From Chloroflexota bacterium (GTDB lineage: Bacteria > Chloroflexota > Dehalococcoidia > Lucifugimonadales > UBA3495): a DNA stretch of 47,166 nt. The stretch is taken from assembly GCA_028875655.1 (NCBI GenBank), contig JAPPCX010000091.1:1-47166 (forward strand), given 5' to 3'. Both the position numbers and the translations under genes were made by a program. Below are positions 15,325-24,326 of this stretch, piece by piece. Each line of letters begins with the position of its first letter. The stretch's first letter is position 1. Under the pieces are notes generated by a model that made no database searches, was not told the origin of the DNA, and was given only the letters and a program-made list of their open reading frames with translations.

Positions 15325-16425
15325 ATGAAGGTATCCTATTTCGGCTGCATGAGCTACGCGGATCGGGACAAACTCCCCGGCGGCTGGCCGGCGCCGCCGG
15401 CGTTTCACGACCCGGAGGTCTCCCAGCGTTCCTACCGGGAGGGCATGGCCGAGTGCGAGCTGGCTGAGTCCCTGGGCTTTGACTGGATCAGCCTCTCGGA
15501 GCACCACTACTCGGGCAACCGCACCACGCCCAACCCGGCGGTGATGGCCGCCGCCGTCGCCGAGCGTTGCAAATCCGCTCGCATCGCCCTGCTGGGCCAA
15601 CTGCTGCCGTTGAGCAATCCCGTCCGCGCCGCCGAGGAAATCGGGATGCTGGACAACCTCACCGGCGGACGGCTCGTCGCCGCTTTCATGCGCGGCACCC
15701 CCGGCGAGGACCAGGTGTACGACCTGAACCCGTCCGAGGGGCGCGAGCGGCTCATTGAGGCCATGGACCTGGTGCTCAAGGCCCTCACCGAGCGGCAGCC
15801 CTTCTCCTGGGAGGGCCGGCACTACCAGTACCGCACCGTGTGCGTCTGGCCGCAGCCGGTGCAGCGGCCCCTGCCGCCTCTCATCGTGGCGACCCGCAGC
15901 CGGGATACCGTCAGATACGCCGCCGCCAACCGCCTGGGCCTGGGCATCTCCTACGACCATCCCGACGACATGGCCGTAACGGTGGGTCAGTATAGGGACT
16001 GGTGCGACGAGGCCGGCTGGCAGCCGTCGCCGGATGACATCGTGTACCGCGGCGGCATCTGCATTGCCGAGACGGATGCGGCTGCGATGGCGCTCCGGGA
16101 CCGGGTGGAAGCGGCCGGCGGAGGCAGCGGCACGTTCATCGGGCGTTCGCTGTCCCAGGCGGTGCAATCTGCCCGCTCCGCTGGCCAGCCTGGCAATCAG
16201 CCGCCGGCGTCGCCGCCACGCGCCCGGAGCGGCGGAACCATCCGTATGCTGAACTTCGTGGGCAGCCCCGATACCGTGGCGGAGCAACTGCGCGAATACC
16301 AAGACAAATGCGGCGTCGGCGTGGTGGATCTGGCCTTTCAGCAGCCCGGGTTGAACCACAAGGACGTTACGGCCGAAATTGAATTGTTCGGTCGGGAAGT
16401 GCTGCCGCAAATCAAGGAATTCTAA
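15325..16425 (+). CDS. LLM-class (luciferase-like) flavin-dependent oxidoreductase
   Basis: The 366-residue protein has the bacterial-luciferase-like barrel: MKVSYFGCMSYADRD, ESLGFDWISLSEHHYSGN, ARIALLGQLLPLSNPVRAAEEIGMLDNLTGGRL, PPLIVATRSRDTVRYAA, and a C-terminal FVGSPDTVAEQLREY...VVDLAFQQPG. These use reduced FMN or F420 to oxidise small organics. Expansion of this superfamily is typical of SAR202-type Chloroflexota. The ATG at 15325 begins the first strand. A loop near residues 275-310 (GQPGNQPPASPPRARSGG) is Pro/Gly-rich and looks disordered. The alpha/beta hydrolase follows 17 bases later. Confidence 0.85.
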   Translation: MKVSYFGCMSYADRDKLPGGWPAPPAFHDPEVSQRSYREGMAECELAESLGFDWISLSEHHYSGNRTTPNPAVMAAAVAERCKSARIALLGQLLPLSNPVRAAEEIGMLDNLTGGRLVAAFMRGTPGEDQVYDLNPSEGRERLIEAMDLVLKALTERQPFSWEGRHYQYRTVCVWPQPVQRPLPPLIVATRSRDTVRYAAANRLGLGISYDHPDDMAVTVGQYRDWCDEAGWQPSPDDIVYRGGICIAETDAAAMALRDRVEAAGGGSGTFIGRSLSQAVQSARSAGQPGNQPPASPPRARSGGTIRMLNFVGSPDTVAEQLREYQDKCGVGVVDLAFQQPGLNHKDVTAEIELFGREVLPQIKEF

Positions 16426-16442
16426 ACTACCCGCGAGGCGCT

Positions 16443-17318
16443 ATGACTGATTTCAAGACCGGCTCGGTGCAGGCCAACGGCATCGATTTTCACTACCTGG
16501 AAATGGGCGACGGCCCGCTGGCCATCTGCCTGCACGGGTTCCCAGACCACGCTTATTCCTTCCGCCACCTGCTGCCCGACCTGGCCGCCGCCGGATTCCG
16601 CGCCGTCGCGCCGTTCATGCGGGGCTATGCGCCCACCTCGGCACCGGCCGACGGGCGCTACCACTCCGCGCTGATGGCCCGCGACGCCGTGGAACTGATC
16701 GGCGCGCTGGGCGCGGAGCGGGCGTATCTGATCGGCAACGACTGGGGCGCCGGCGCCGTCGTGGGAGCCACCGCCCTCGCGCCGGAAAAGGTCATCAAGC
16801 TGGTGACCATCGCGTCGGGCCGCGTTGACCGCGAGCTGAGCATGGAGTTCGAGTACCTGCGGGGCACGTGGCACGGGTTCTTTTTCCAGCGGCCCGACGC
16901 CGAGGAGGCGGTCGCCCACAACGACTACGCTTTCGTCGAGGGATGGTGGCGCTGGGCTTCGCCGGAATGGGACATACCCGCCGAGGCGCTGGAGAGCATC
17001 CGCGCCACCTTCCGCAAGCCGGGCGTGGTGCAGGCGGCGCTGGGATACTATCGCGCGCGCTACGACGCGTCCCAGGTGGATGACCAGGTGCGGGCCGACC
17101 AGGCTGTGATCAGCGCCGGCCCCGTTACCGTGCCGACCCTCGCGCTGCACGGCACCCGCGACCGTCCCCGGCGGCTGGAGTCGTTCCTGAGTTCGGGCAT
17201 GTACGAATACTTCAAGGGAGGGCTGGAAAAGGTTATCATCCCCGGCACGGGCCACTTCATGCACCAGGAGCGCCCCGAGGAAGTGAACCCCAAAATCCTC
17301 AAGTTCCTGCAACGGTAG
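16443..17318 (+). CDS. Alpha/beta hydrolase, epoxide-hydrolase/dehalogenase-like
   Basis: The 291-residue protein has the oxyanion motif HGFPD (31-35), nucleophile elbow GNDWGA with Asp100, probable acid in LHGTRD, and catalytic His271 in GTGHFMHQE. An Asp nucleophile with HGFPD fits epoxide hydrolases and haloalkane dehalogenases rather than serine esterases. It would hydrolyse an epoxide, C-halogen or similar bond. It directly follows the luciferase-like gene with GAGG before its ATG, suggesting a two-step oxidation and hydrolysis unit (inference). Confidence 0.85.
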   Translation: MTDFKTGSVQANGIDFHYLEMGDGPLAICLHGFPDHAYSFRHLLPDLAAAGFRAVAPFMRGYAPTSAPADGRYHSALMARDAVELIGALGAERAYLIGNDWGAGAVVGATALAPEKVIKLVTIASGRVDRELSMEFEYLRGTWHGFFFQRPDAEEAVAHNDYAFVEGWWRWASPEWDIPAEALESIRATFRKPGVVQAALGYYRARYDASQVDDQVRADQAVISAGPVTVPTLALHGTRDRPRRLESFLSSGMYEYFKGGLEKVIIPGTGHFMHQERPEEVNPKILKFLQR

Positions 17319-17413
17319 GATTGTTGAGGCTTTGAAAATCACAACGTCGTTCCTGTTCAGCAGTAACCTAGAAAAGTCGTTGCCACAGAGGCGTTGGCTT
17401 TATATTGTGTACT

Positions 17414-17472
17414 CTGGATTCCCGCCTTCGCGGGAATGACGGTTTGAATAGCGGGAATGAGGGTTTGAATGG
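17414..17472. repeat. Repeat family A copy with tandem partial duplication
   Basis: CTGGATTCCCGC-CTTC-GCGGGAATGACGG is followed by a second GCGGGAATGA-GGTTTGAAT-like unit, so about 20 bases are repeated in tandem with one change. It lies in the 184-base gap before the uracil-DNA glycosylase. Confidence 0.7.
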
Positions 17473-17502
17473 TAACGCCGATTAATACCCCGTCCATTTT
17501 GT

Positions 17503-18210
17503 ATGTCATCACGAACTGAAATATGGGACTCCATCGCCGAGATCCAGCAGCGGGTCCTCATCTGCCACAAATGTCCCCGCTTAGTCGAGTGGCGCGAGGA
17601 GACGGCCCGCGTCAAGCGCCGGATGTACCGGGATGAGGACTACTGGGGCCGTCCTCTGCCCGCGTTCGGTGACCCCGATGCGCGCCTGCTGGTGGTGGGT
17701 CTGGCGCCCGCCGCGCACGGAGGCAACCGCACCGGCCGCATGTTCACGGGAGACCGCAGCGGCGACTGGTTATTTGGCGCGCTGCACCGTGCCGGCTTCG
17801 CCAACCAGCCCGAGTCCGTCCGGATCGGCGACGGCCTGGAACTCACCGGCGCGCTGATCACCGCGGCCGCCCGCTGCGCGCCGCCGCAGAACAAGCTCCG
17901 ACCCGTGGAATTGACTACCTGCCGCCCGTACATCACCCGCGAGATTCAGCTGTTGACGGATCTTCGCGCCGTAGTGACCCTGGGCCGCATCGCCTTCGAC
18001 GCCTTCCTGAGGGCGTATGCCGCCGCCGGACGCACGCCACCCGGCCGCAAACCACCCTTCGGCCACAACGTCGCCACCGAGCTGCCCGACGGCGGGCCTC
18101 TGCTGATAGCCTCATACCATCCCAGCCAGCAGAACACGCAGACGGGCAGGCTGACGGTGGAGATGCTGGACGCGGTGTTCGCAAGGGCGCGTGCGGCGTG
18201 CGGCGTGTGA
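17503..18210 (+). CDS. Family 5 uracil-DNA glycosylase (UDGb type)
   Basis: The 235-residue protein matches family 5: 4Fe-4S ligands in CHKCPRLVEWR near residues 21-24 and ARCAPPQNK, active-site block GLAPAAHGGNRTGRMFTGD, and the C-terminal YHPSQQNTQTGRLT. The family removes uracil and other deaminated bases and lacks the polar catalytic Asp of family 1 (Ala in GLAPAAHG). No good ribosome-binding site precedes the ATG, and a family A repeat ends about 30 bases upstream. Confidence 0.88.
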   Translation: MSSRTEIWDSIAEIQQRVLICHKCPRLVEWREETARVKRRMYRDEDYWGRPLPAFGDPDARLLVVGLAPAAHGGNRTGRMFTGDRSGDWLFGALHRAGFANQPESVRIGDGLELTGALITAAARCAPPQNKLRPVELTTCRPYITREIQLLTDLRAVVTLGRIAFDAFLRAYAAAGRTPPGRKPPFGHNVATELPDGGPLLIASYHPSQQNTQTGRLTVEMLDAVFARARAACGV

Positions 18211-18290
18211 AGCCGCGAGGTCCCTGAGAGTCCCGCCGCCCCCATGCTAAAATCCCCGCCGTACCCATCACCACAGGAGCGTCCCCCGTT

Positions 18291-19862
18291 ATGAAGTACG
18301 ACTACATCGTGGTTGGCGGTGGTTCCGCCGGTTGTGTTATGGCTACGCGGCTTTCCGAGCAGACCGACAAGTCGGTGATCCTGCTGGAGGCCGGGCCGGA
18401 CTATCCCGACTTTGAGCATCTGCCCCAGGACCTCAAGCAGGGCAACAACACCTGGCTCTCCGCTTATGGCCCCCACAGCTGGGACATGCGCGGTCGCGCC
18501 AATTCCTCGCAGAGCGAGCCGATGGTCATCCCACGAGGCTGGGCCATGGGCGGCTCGTCGTCGATCAACGGCCAGGTGGTCTTTCGCGGCATCCCTGAGG
18601 ACTACGACCTGTGGGCCGAGTGGGGCAACGACGAGTGGAAGTTCACCGATTGCCTACCTTTCTTCCGCAAGCTGGAGAACGACTGGGACTTCGGCGGCGA
18701 CGACTTCCACGGCTCTGAGGGGCCGCTGCCGGTGCGCCGTCCCAAGCGCGAGGACTGGCTGCCCTTCAACACCGCCTTCTACGACGCCTGCGTGGCCCTG
18801 GGCATTCCCGAGCATCCCGACCAGAACGCGCCGGACTGCTACACCGCCATCTCGCCGCGTCCCATGAACAACATCGACGGCGTGCGCATGAGCACGTCGC
18901 TGACTTTCCTCAACACCGCGCGCCATCGCCTGAACCTCACCGTGCGCGGCAACATCCACGCCCACCGGGTCATCCTGGAGCGCGACGGTTCGACCGGCTC
19001 ACCACGAGCGGTTGGCGTGGAGGTGCAGAGTGGCGGCGAGGTCTTCACCGTTGAAGGCAACGAGATCGTCCTGTGCAGCGGAACCATCGGGTCGGCCCAG
19101 ATCCTGCTGCTGTCGGGCATCGGCCCCGCTGACCACCTGCGGGAGATGGGCATTCCGGTGAACCACGAACTGCCCGGCGTGGGCAGGAACTTCCGCGACC
19201 ATCCTGCCGCCTACATCCTGTTCCGCGGCGAGGGCGAGGAGCCGGATACCTTCGCGCCCAACATCCAGGTGGGGCTACGCTGGAGCGCTGAGGACTCGCC
19301 CACCAAATCCGACTTCCAGATCACGCCCACGCTGATGACCAGCGAGCACCGGCCGGCCAGCGTGTCCTACGACGGCGAAGGATTCCACTTCGGGTTGAGC
19401 GTGGGCTTGCAGAACGCCGTGGGCTTCGGACGCCTTTCGCTGCAATCTACCGATCCCACCGTGCAGCCCGATCTGGACTACCGGTTGTTCAGCGATCCCT
19501 ACGATCGCCAGCGCATGCGCCAGGCCGTCCGCAAGGCGCTGGAAATCGCCGAAAGCTCGCCGTTCAAGGACTTCATCGTCGAGCGGCTGAATCCCACCGA
19601 CGCCGATCTGGTCAGCGACGACGCGCTGGATGCCTGGATCCTGCGCAACGCCTACACCCAGCACCACATCGCGGGCACGTGCAAGATGGGGCCGGACAGC
19701 GACCCCATGGCCGTGGTCAACCAGCACGGGCAGGTTCATGGGATACAGGGTCTCCGCGTCGCCGACGCCTCGGTGATGCCCGACGTGATTCGCGCCAACA
19801 CCAACGCAACGACGATCATGATCGGCGAGCGGGTTGCGGAGTTTATTAAGGCGGGCGTTTAG
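18291..19862 (+). CDS. GMC-family FAD oxidoreductase (choline/alcohol dehydrogenase-like)
   Basis: The 523-residue protein starts with the FAD fingerprint YIVVGGGSAGCVMATRLSE and has MGGSSSINGQVVFRG (GMC signature 1) and CSGTIGSAQILLLSGIGP (signature 2). The C-terminal QHHIAGTCKMGPDSD carries the active-site His, followed by VADASVMPDVIRANTNATTIMIGE. It oxidises an alcohol to an aldehyde or ketone. The specific substrate is not deducible. AGGAG lies 13 bases before the ATG. It stands alone, with a family C repeat at its 3' end. Confidence 0.9.
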   Translation: MKYDYIVVGGGSAGCVMATRLSEQTDKSVILLEAGPDYPDFEHLPQDLKQGNNTWLSAYGPHSWDMRGRANSSQSEPMVIPRGWAMGGSSSINGQVVFRGIPEDYDLWAEWGNDEWKFTDCLPFFRKLENDWDFGGDDFHGSEGPLPVRRPKREDWLPFNTAFYDACVALGIPEHPDQNAPDCYTAISPRPMNNIDGVRMSTSLTFLNTARHRLNLTVRGNIHAHRVILERDGSTGSPRAVGVEVQSGGEVFTVEGNEIVLCSGTIGSAQILLLSGIGPADHLREMGIPVNHELPGVGRNFRDHPAAYILFRGEGEEPDTFAPNIQVGLRWSAEDSPTKSDFQITPTLMTSEHRPASVSYDGEGFHFGLSVGLQNAVGFGRLSLQSTDPTVQPDLDYRLFSDPYDRQRMRQAVRKALEIAESSPFKDFIVERLNPTDADLVSDDALDAWILRNAYTQHHIAGTCKMGPDSDPMAVVNQHGQVHGIQGLRVADASVMPDVIRANTNATTIMIGERVAEFIKAGV

Positions 19863-19884
19863 ATACATCGTCAGCAAACACACA

Positions 19885-19911
19885 TAGGGGCGAATGATTA
19901 TTTGCCCCTAC
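19885..19911. repeat. Repeat family C copy
   Basis: TAGGGGCGAATGATTATTTGCCCCTA: an imperfect inverted repeat lying exactly between two convergent stops (GMC oxidoreductase and retropepsin-like protein). The position suits a two-way terminator. Confidence 0.65.
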
Positions 19912-19914
19912 GGT

Positions 19915-20331
19915 CTAATCCGTTGCTGCAAATTCCAGCCGCCCCGTTGGGTAATCGTACTCCATCCGCATCTGATTCAACACGTCCCGGCCCAACAGCG
20001 ACGGCAAGTTCGCAGATCCGGATTGGGGCGGCGAAGTATGAAGTTCAACATCGAACCTGCGCCACGTATCCTCGTCGAGGAGCAAGATAACCGCTGACTC
20101 TCCGTAGTAGGTGCGTGTTCCGACGATGCCGCGACGCTCAACCGGGTTGCTCAGCTCAGCTGATGGGATGCCCAAGTTGGACCCTTCCAGCGGGTGAAGG
20201 AGAGTATCGGTGGCGCCCGTATCGACCAAAAAATTCACCCGCCCTACTATGTCCAAGCGGGGGAGATATAGGCGGGCCCGCACGTAGGGAATTCCCCCTC
20301 TGCTGAAGTATCCTACAATCATAGAATCCAA
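19915..20331 (-). CDS. Retropepsin-like aspartic protease fold protein
   Basis: The 138-residue protein has one aspartyl-protease half: FLVDTGATDTLLHP with Asp37-Thr-Gly, and a late hydrophobic-hydrophobic-Gly segment (LPSLLGRDVL) that mimics the second conserved patch. Retropepsins act as homodimers, so a single DTG per chain is expected. It overlaps the upstream small gene by 13 bases. A second unrelated copy of this fold is at 39299-39670. Whether these cleave peptides is not known. Confidence 0.7.
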   Translation of the reverse strand: MDSMIVGYFSRGGIPYVRARLYLPRLDIVGRVNFLVDTGATDTLLHPLEGSNLGIPSAELSNPVERRGIVGTRTYYGESAVILLLDEDTWRRFDVELHTSPPQSGSANLPSLLGRDVLNQMRMEYDYPTGRLEFAATD

Positions 20332-20639
20332 GGCGTTGGGTCTGTGTCAAGAAACTCGATGACGTTGCTGCCCGGGGGCGTGTCCAATGCGCGGAATTTT
20401 TCTGCCAACGCTTCAAGAGATGGAGCAATCAGCAACTCGCCGCTTTCCGTCAACGCCGCCCATTGGTCGGGATACTGCTTGGTGAGTTCTGGCAGCATAT
20501 CGTCCAACTGTCGTTGGCGCTCCGCCTGCTCGGCCATCTCCTTACGGGCAAGTTGCGGGTCTCCCATCCATTCTTCCCAGTCGGCGTCGGTCATTCGGAT
20601 GGGCTTGTTCGAGGTGGTTGCCGCATTTCGTATAGCCAT
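20319..20639 (-). CDS. Small soluble protein coupled to the retropepsin-like gene
   Basis: This 106-residue protein is rich in charged helices (LARKEMAEQAERQRQLDDML) and then has QYPDQWAALTESGELLIAPSLEALAEKFRAL. That segment resembles the DUF5678-like LxxxYPgkWVAvdddgevvahg pattern. ATG at 20639 is preceded by GAGGAGCG. It overlaps the protease-like gene by 13 bases, so the two are co-translated. Small DUF5678-like proteins next to retropepsin-like proteins recur in Cyanobacteria and Chloroflexota in my recollection. Function unknown. Confidence 0.6.
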   Translation of the reverse strand: MAIRNAATTSNKPIRMTDADWEEWMGDPQLARKEMAEQAERQRQLDDMLPELTKQYPDQWAALTESGELLIAPSLEALAEKFRALDTPPGSNVIEFLDTDPTPWIL

Positions 20640-20731
20640 CGTAGTTCTTCCACGCTCCTCCCATAGTACAATCGCTGGGCGCATCCCATTCTAACACCGC
20701 TGACCCCACGCAGCCTTCCCGCCGTCGCTAT

Positions 20732-21886
20732 ATGACACTGCAATCCGCTATGAACATGAACCCCGAAACCGTCGCCGCCCAGGTGGCTCACCAGATTGAC
20801 CCCGCCACCGGGGCGGTCGCTCCGCCCATATATTTGTCCACTACCTTTGAGCGGGACCCGGACGGCGAATACTCGCGCGGGTTTGTCTATTCCCGCTCGG
20901 ATAATCCCAATCGGCAATCTCTGGAGCATCTGCTGGCGTTGCTGGAGGGCGGCGGTTCCGGCGAGGCGGTGGCCGCTGCCTTCGCGTCAGGCTCGGCGGC
21001 TACCGCCTCGGTGTTCCAGGCGCTGGCTCCCGGAGACCACGTGATCGCGCCCGACGACTGCTACCACGGCACGGCGCGCCTGCTGCGTGAGGTGTTCGCA
21101 CCCTGGGGACTGCAAACCACTTTCGTTGACATGACCGACGCCGGCAACGTGCGTCGCGCCGTGCAGCCCAACACCCGACTGATCTGGGTGGAAACGCCGT
21201 CCAATCCACTGCTCAAGATCACCGATATCGCGGAGATGACGGCCATCGCCAAATCCGCCAGCGCACTGTGCGCCTGCGACAACACCTGGGCCAGCCCCAT
21301 GCTCCAGCGGCCCCTTTCGCTGGGGGCGGATTTGGTGGTCCATTCCACCACGAAGTACCTGGGCGGCCACGAGGACGTCACCGGCGGCGCGGTGGTCAGC
21401 GCATCCGACGGCGAGTTTTTCCGGCGCGTCCGCCTGATTCAGAACATCTATGGCGCCGTGCCGTCGCCCTTTGACTGCTGGCTGACGCTGCGGGGCATCC
21501 GTACCCTGCACGTGCGTATGCCGGCCCACTGCGCCAACGCCGGCAAAATCGCCCGCTTCCTGAACGACCATCCCAACGTCGCGGCGGTTCATTACCCCGG
21601 GCTGCCGGAGCATCCCGGCCACAGCATCGCTGCCGGGCAGATGGCCGACTTCGGCGGGATGCTGGCGTTCCAAGTCGCCGGCGGACGGGGCGCTGCGATG
21701 CGAGTGGCCGCCAACGTGCGCCGGTTCGTGCGCGCCACCAGCCTGGGCGGTACGCAGAGCCTCATCGAGCACCGGGCATCTATTGAGGGGCCGGATTCGA
21801 CGACGCCCGATGACCTGCTGCGTGTCTCCGTGGGCCTGGAAAACGCGGACGATCTGATTGCTGATTTGGGCCAGGCGCTGGGGTGA
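20732..21886 (+). CDS. PLP-dependent trans-sulfuration enzyme
   Basis: The 384-residue protein belongs to the cystathionine gamma-synthase/lyase family: APPIYLSTTFERD, GFVYSRSDNPNRQSLE, ALAPGDHVIAPDDCYHGT, WVETPSNPLLKITDI, CDNTWASPMLQRPLSLGADL, and the PLP lysine in HSTTKYLGGHEDVTGG. Late SLGGTQSLIEHRASI fixes the substrate carboxylate. Synthase and lyase cannot be told apart from sequence alone. The first Met at 20732 or the one at 20750 could be the start. Confidence 0.9.
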   Translation: MTLQSAMNMNPETVAAQVAHQIDPATGAVAPPIYLSTTFERDPDGEYSRGFVYSRSDNPNRQSLEHLLALLEGGGSGEAVAAAFASGSAATASVFQALAPGDHVIAPDDCYHGTARLLREVFAPWGLQTTFVDMTDAGNVRRAVQPNTRLIWVETPSNPLLKITDIAEMTAIAKSASALCACDNTWASPMLQRPLSLGADLVVHSTTKYLGGHEDVTGGAVVSASDGEFFRRVRLIQNIYGAVPSPFDCWLTLRGIRTLHVRMPAHCANAGKIARFLNDHPNVAAVHYPGLPEHPGHSIAAGQMADFGGMLAFQVAGGRGAAMRVAANVRRFVRATSLGGTQSLIEHRASIEGPDSTTPDDLLRVSVGLENADDLIADLGQALG

Positions 21887-21958
21887 TGCGCTAGCCCGCC
21901 ACGGGCAACGTATGTGGTACTATCGAACCGTTCAGCCGGCCGGTATCTGAGGCACACC

Positions 21959-22867
21959 ATGACCACCCAGACCATCGAACTTCAAGAGTTGAACCTGCCT
22001 CGTGGCGGTCGCATCCCCGAGTGGGCCGACCCCGACACTTTCATCTCGCCCGATACGCCACCGTTCCCCGACGCCATGCACCAGGAACCCAGCATCTCTG
22101 ACACTATGACCACCCTGCGCCGCCACCTGCGCGGCCGGCCGGACTGGGAGACCACCCTGATTTCCGGCAACAGTTTTCTCTACTACAACCGCGACAACCT
22201 CAACGACCGCTATTCGCCGGACTGTTACGTCGCCTTCGACGTGGACATAGATACAATCTGGCCGCGCAACGGCTACATGGTCTGGTCGGCCGGCAAGCCG
22301 CCCGATTTTGCCCTGGAGATCGCCTCAAAGTCCACTGGGCACCGCGATACGGTGTTAAAGCGGCGGGACTACGCCCGAATCGGCATCCGGGAATACTGGC
22401 GGTTCGATGCTACCGGCGGCGATTACCACGACGCGCCCCTGGGCGGCGACCGGCTGGTGAACGGGGAGTACCAACCCCTCCCAACGCAAACCGAACCCGA
22501 CGGCTCCATCTGGGGTTACAGCGAGGTTATGGATTTGTGGCTGGTCTGGGACAGCGGCTACCTGCTGTTCTGGAATCCCAGCGCCCGCGAATTCCTGCGC
22601 AACATCGACGCGGCGGAGGACGACCGACAAGCAGCCGAGGATGCGCTGGCAGAAACGCAGGAAACCCTGGCGGGAACGCAGGAGGCTCTGGCGGGGACGC
22701 GAGAAGCGCTGGCGGGAACGCAGGAAGCGCTGGCGGGAACTCAGCAGAGACTTGAGGCGTCCCGTTCCGCCAAGGAGAGGGCTCTTGCGGAACTCGAAGC
22801 TGCTCAGGAAACCATACGTCGGCTGCGGGAGCAATCGGACGAAAGCGGACCGGACTCAGGAGGCTAA
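21959..22867 (+). CDS. Uma2 family protein with heptad-repeat tail
   Basis: The 302-residue protein has a Uma2 nuclease core (YSPDCYVAFDVD, PDFALEIASKSTGHRD, KRRDYARIGIREYWRFD). About 85 residues then follow, including five 7-residue units of the form ALAGTQE and a charged helix (SAKERALAELEAAQETIRRL). The tail should form a coiled coil for oligomerisation or a partner. The DNA under it is a near-perfect 21-bp tandem repeat, so its length is likely variable between strains. The ATG at 21959 opens the MTTQT start. It ends 2 bases before the hydantoinase start. Confidence 0.8.
   Translation: MTTQTIELQELNLPRGGRIPEWADPDTFISPDTPPFPDAMHQEPSISDTMTTLRRHLRGRPDWETTLISGNSFLYYNRDNLNDRYSPDCYVAFDVDIDTIWPRNGYMVWSAGKPPDFALEIASKSTGHRDTVLKRRDYARIGIREYWRFDATGGDYHDAPLGGDRLVNGEYQPLPTQTEPDGSIWGYSEVMDLWLVWDSGYLLFWNPSAREFLRNIDAAEDDRQAAEDALAETQETLAGTQEALAGTREALAGTQEALAGTQQRLEASRSAKERALAELEAAQETIRRLREQSDESGPDSGG
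22646..22750 (+). repeat. Five 21-bp tandem repeats coding a heptad coil
   Basis: CTGGCGGGAACGCAGGAAGC-like units repeat five times with few changes, in frame with the Uma2 tail, each giving seven residues (LAGTQEA). Confidence 0.85.
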
Positions 22868-22869
22868 CC

Positions 22870-24321
22870 ATGTTTGACCTGCTTATCACCGGCGGAACCG
22901 TCGTCATGCCTACCGAGGCAGCTGCCGTGGACGTTGGCGTCCAGGACGGCCGTATCGTCGCCATCGGCGCGCCCGGCACGCTCATTGACGAGGCGGCGCA
23001 GACTGTCGATGCCACCGGCCGGATCGTAACTCCCGGAGGCATCGAGCCGCACATCCACGCCGCCGCCAACGTGCAGCCGGGCGTACATCAACAGGTCGCC
23101 GGCGTTCCCAACGCCGGCCCGCTGGAACACTCCCTGGGCGCCATCTGGGGCGGAACCACCACCGTCGTTGACTTTGCCCCCGCGCCCAACGAGGGCGAAC
23201 TGGTGGGCGGCGTCCTGGACTTTATGAAGGTGTGGGAGGGCAACACCTACGCCGATTATTCCGCCCACGTCATTTACCGCAGCAGCAACACCGCCGACAG
23301 CATCGCCCGCGTCGGCGAGCTGATCAACAACGACTTTCCCAGCGTCAAGATTTTCACCACCAACATACGTCCGCCTCAGGATCCGCCGTTGTCGCTGACC
23401 CCCGTCGGTCGCATTGACAACGGGCGCCTCGCCGACCTCACCGCCCAGCTGTCCCGCCACGATGGCGTCCTGGCCGTTCACGCCGAAGACGACGAGATCG
23501 TGATGTACAACTACCTGCTGGCCCACCAGCGGGGCATGTGGGACTGGTGGAACGCTCACCTCATCCACTCCAAGGAGGTGGAGGACGTGGCCTTCCGCGA
23601 CGTGATTCGCATTGCGGAGCAGAACGACGCGGGAATGTACTTCGTCCACGTCACCGGCAGCGACGGCGTCAACGCCGTGGCCGCGGCGCGCAGCCGTGGT
23701 CAGGCCGTGTACGGCGAGGTGCTGACGCTGGCCCTGTCGTTCAACGCCTGGCAGTACCGCGAGCCCGACGGCATGAAGTACCACACCTACCCGTCCCTCA
23801 AGTACCCCGAGGACGGCAGCGACCTGTGGAGCGGCCTGCTCGGCAACAACCTGACCTTCACCGCCACCGACAGCAGCTTTACCACCTACATCGACAAGAC
23901 GGCCGGCCTCAACGTGCAGGATATGCGGGGCGGCAACATCGGCATCGAGATCCGGATGGGCGTCAACTACACCGAGGCGGTGGTGCGACGCGGGATGTCG
24001 CTGACGCAATTCGCCAACATCACGGCCACCAACGCGGCCCGGCTGCTGGGGATGTACCCGCAGAAGGGCGTCATCGCGCCGGGCAGCGACGCGGACTTTG
24101 CCATCATAGACCCCACCATCAACAAGCGGCTGACCATGGACGACCTGCACCTGCGGGACTACAGCCCGTGGGAGGGTTGGGAGATTTTCGGCTGGCCCAC
24201 CACGGTGATACTGCGGGGCAAGGTCATGGTAGATAACGGCGAGTTGCTCGGCGAACCCACGGACGGCCAGCGCGTGCGCCGCCGCATCGACCCGGCAGTG
24301 CTGCAACGCCCGGCGTTCTAG
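22870..24321 (+). CDS. Dihydropyrimidinase/D-hydantoinase-like amidohydrolase
   Basis: The 483-residue protein has an N-terminal LLITGGTVV strand, metal motif PHIHAA (HxH), a candidate carboxylated Lys in SVKIFTT, His in AVHAEDDE and YFVHVTGSDG, and the C-terminal KGVIAPGSDADFAIIDP. This is the cyclic-amide amidohydrolase layout and the length is normal. The usual Asp-His of the last metal motif reads TATDSS here, so Asp is kept but His is not. It would open hydantoin or dihydropyrimidine rings. It follows the Uma2 gene by 2 bases and precedes the propeller gene by 5. Confidence 0.87.
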   Translation: MFDLLITGGTVVMPTEAAAVDVGVQDGRIVAIGAPGTLIDEAAQTVDATGRIVTPGGIEPHIHAAANVQPGVHQQVAGVPNAGPLEHSLGAIWGGTTTVVDFAPAPNEGELVGGVLDFMKVWEGNTYADYSAHVIYRSSNTADSIARVGELINNDFPSVKIFTTNIRPPQDPPLSLTPVGRIDNGRLADLTAQLSRHDGVLAVHAEDDEIVMYNYLLAHQRGMWDWWNAHLIHSKEVEDVAFRDVIRIAEQNDAGMYFVHVTGSDGVNAVAAARSRGQAVYGEVLTLALSFNAWQYREPDGMKYHTYPSLKYPEDGSDLWSGLLGNNLTFTATDSSFTTYIDKTAGLNVQDMRGGNIGIEIRMGVNYTEAVVRRGMSLTQFANITATNAARLLGMYPQKGVIAPGSDADFAIIDPTINKRLTMDDLHLRDYSPWEGWEIFGWPTTVILRGKVMVDNGELLGEPTDGQRVRRRIDPAVLQRPAF

Positions 24322-24326
24322 CCCAC

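Noticed and set aside
17400-17615. 71-codon minus-strand frame containing RHSREGGNP
   Set aside because: The peptide comes from translating the family A repeat, not from a gene.
22646-22750. CRISPR-like array
   Set aside because: 21-bp units have no spacers and are in frame with a coding coil.
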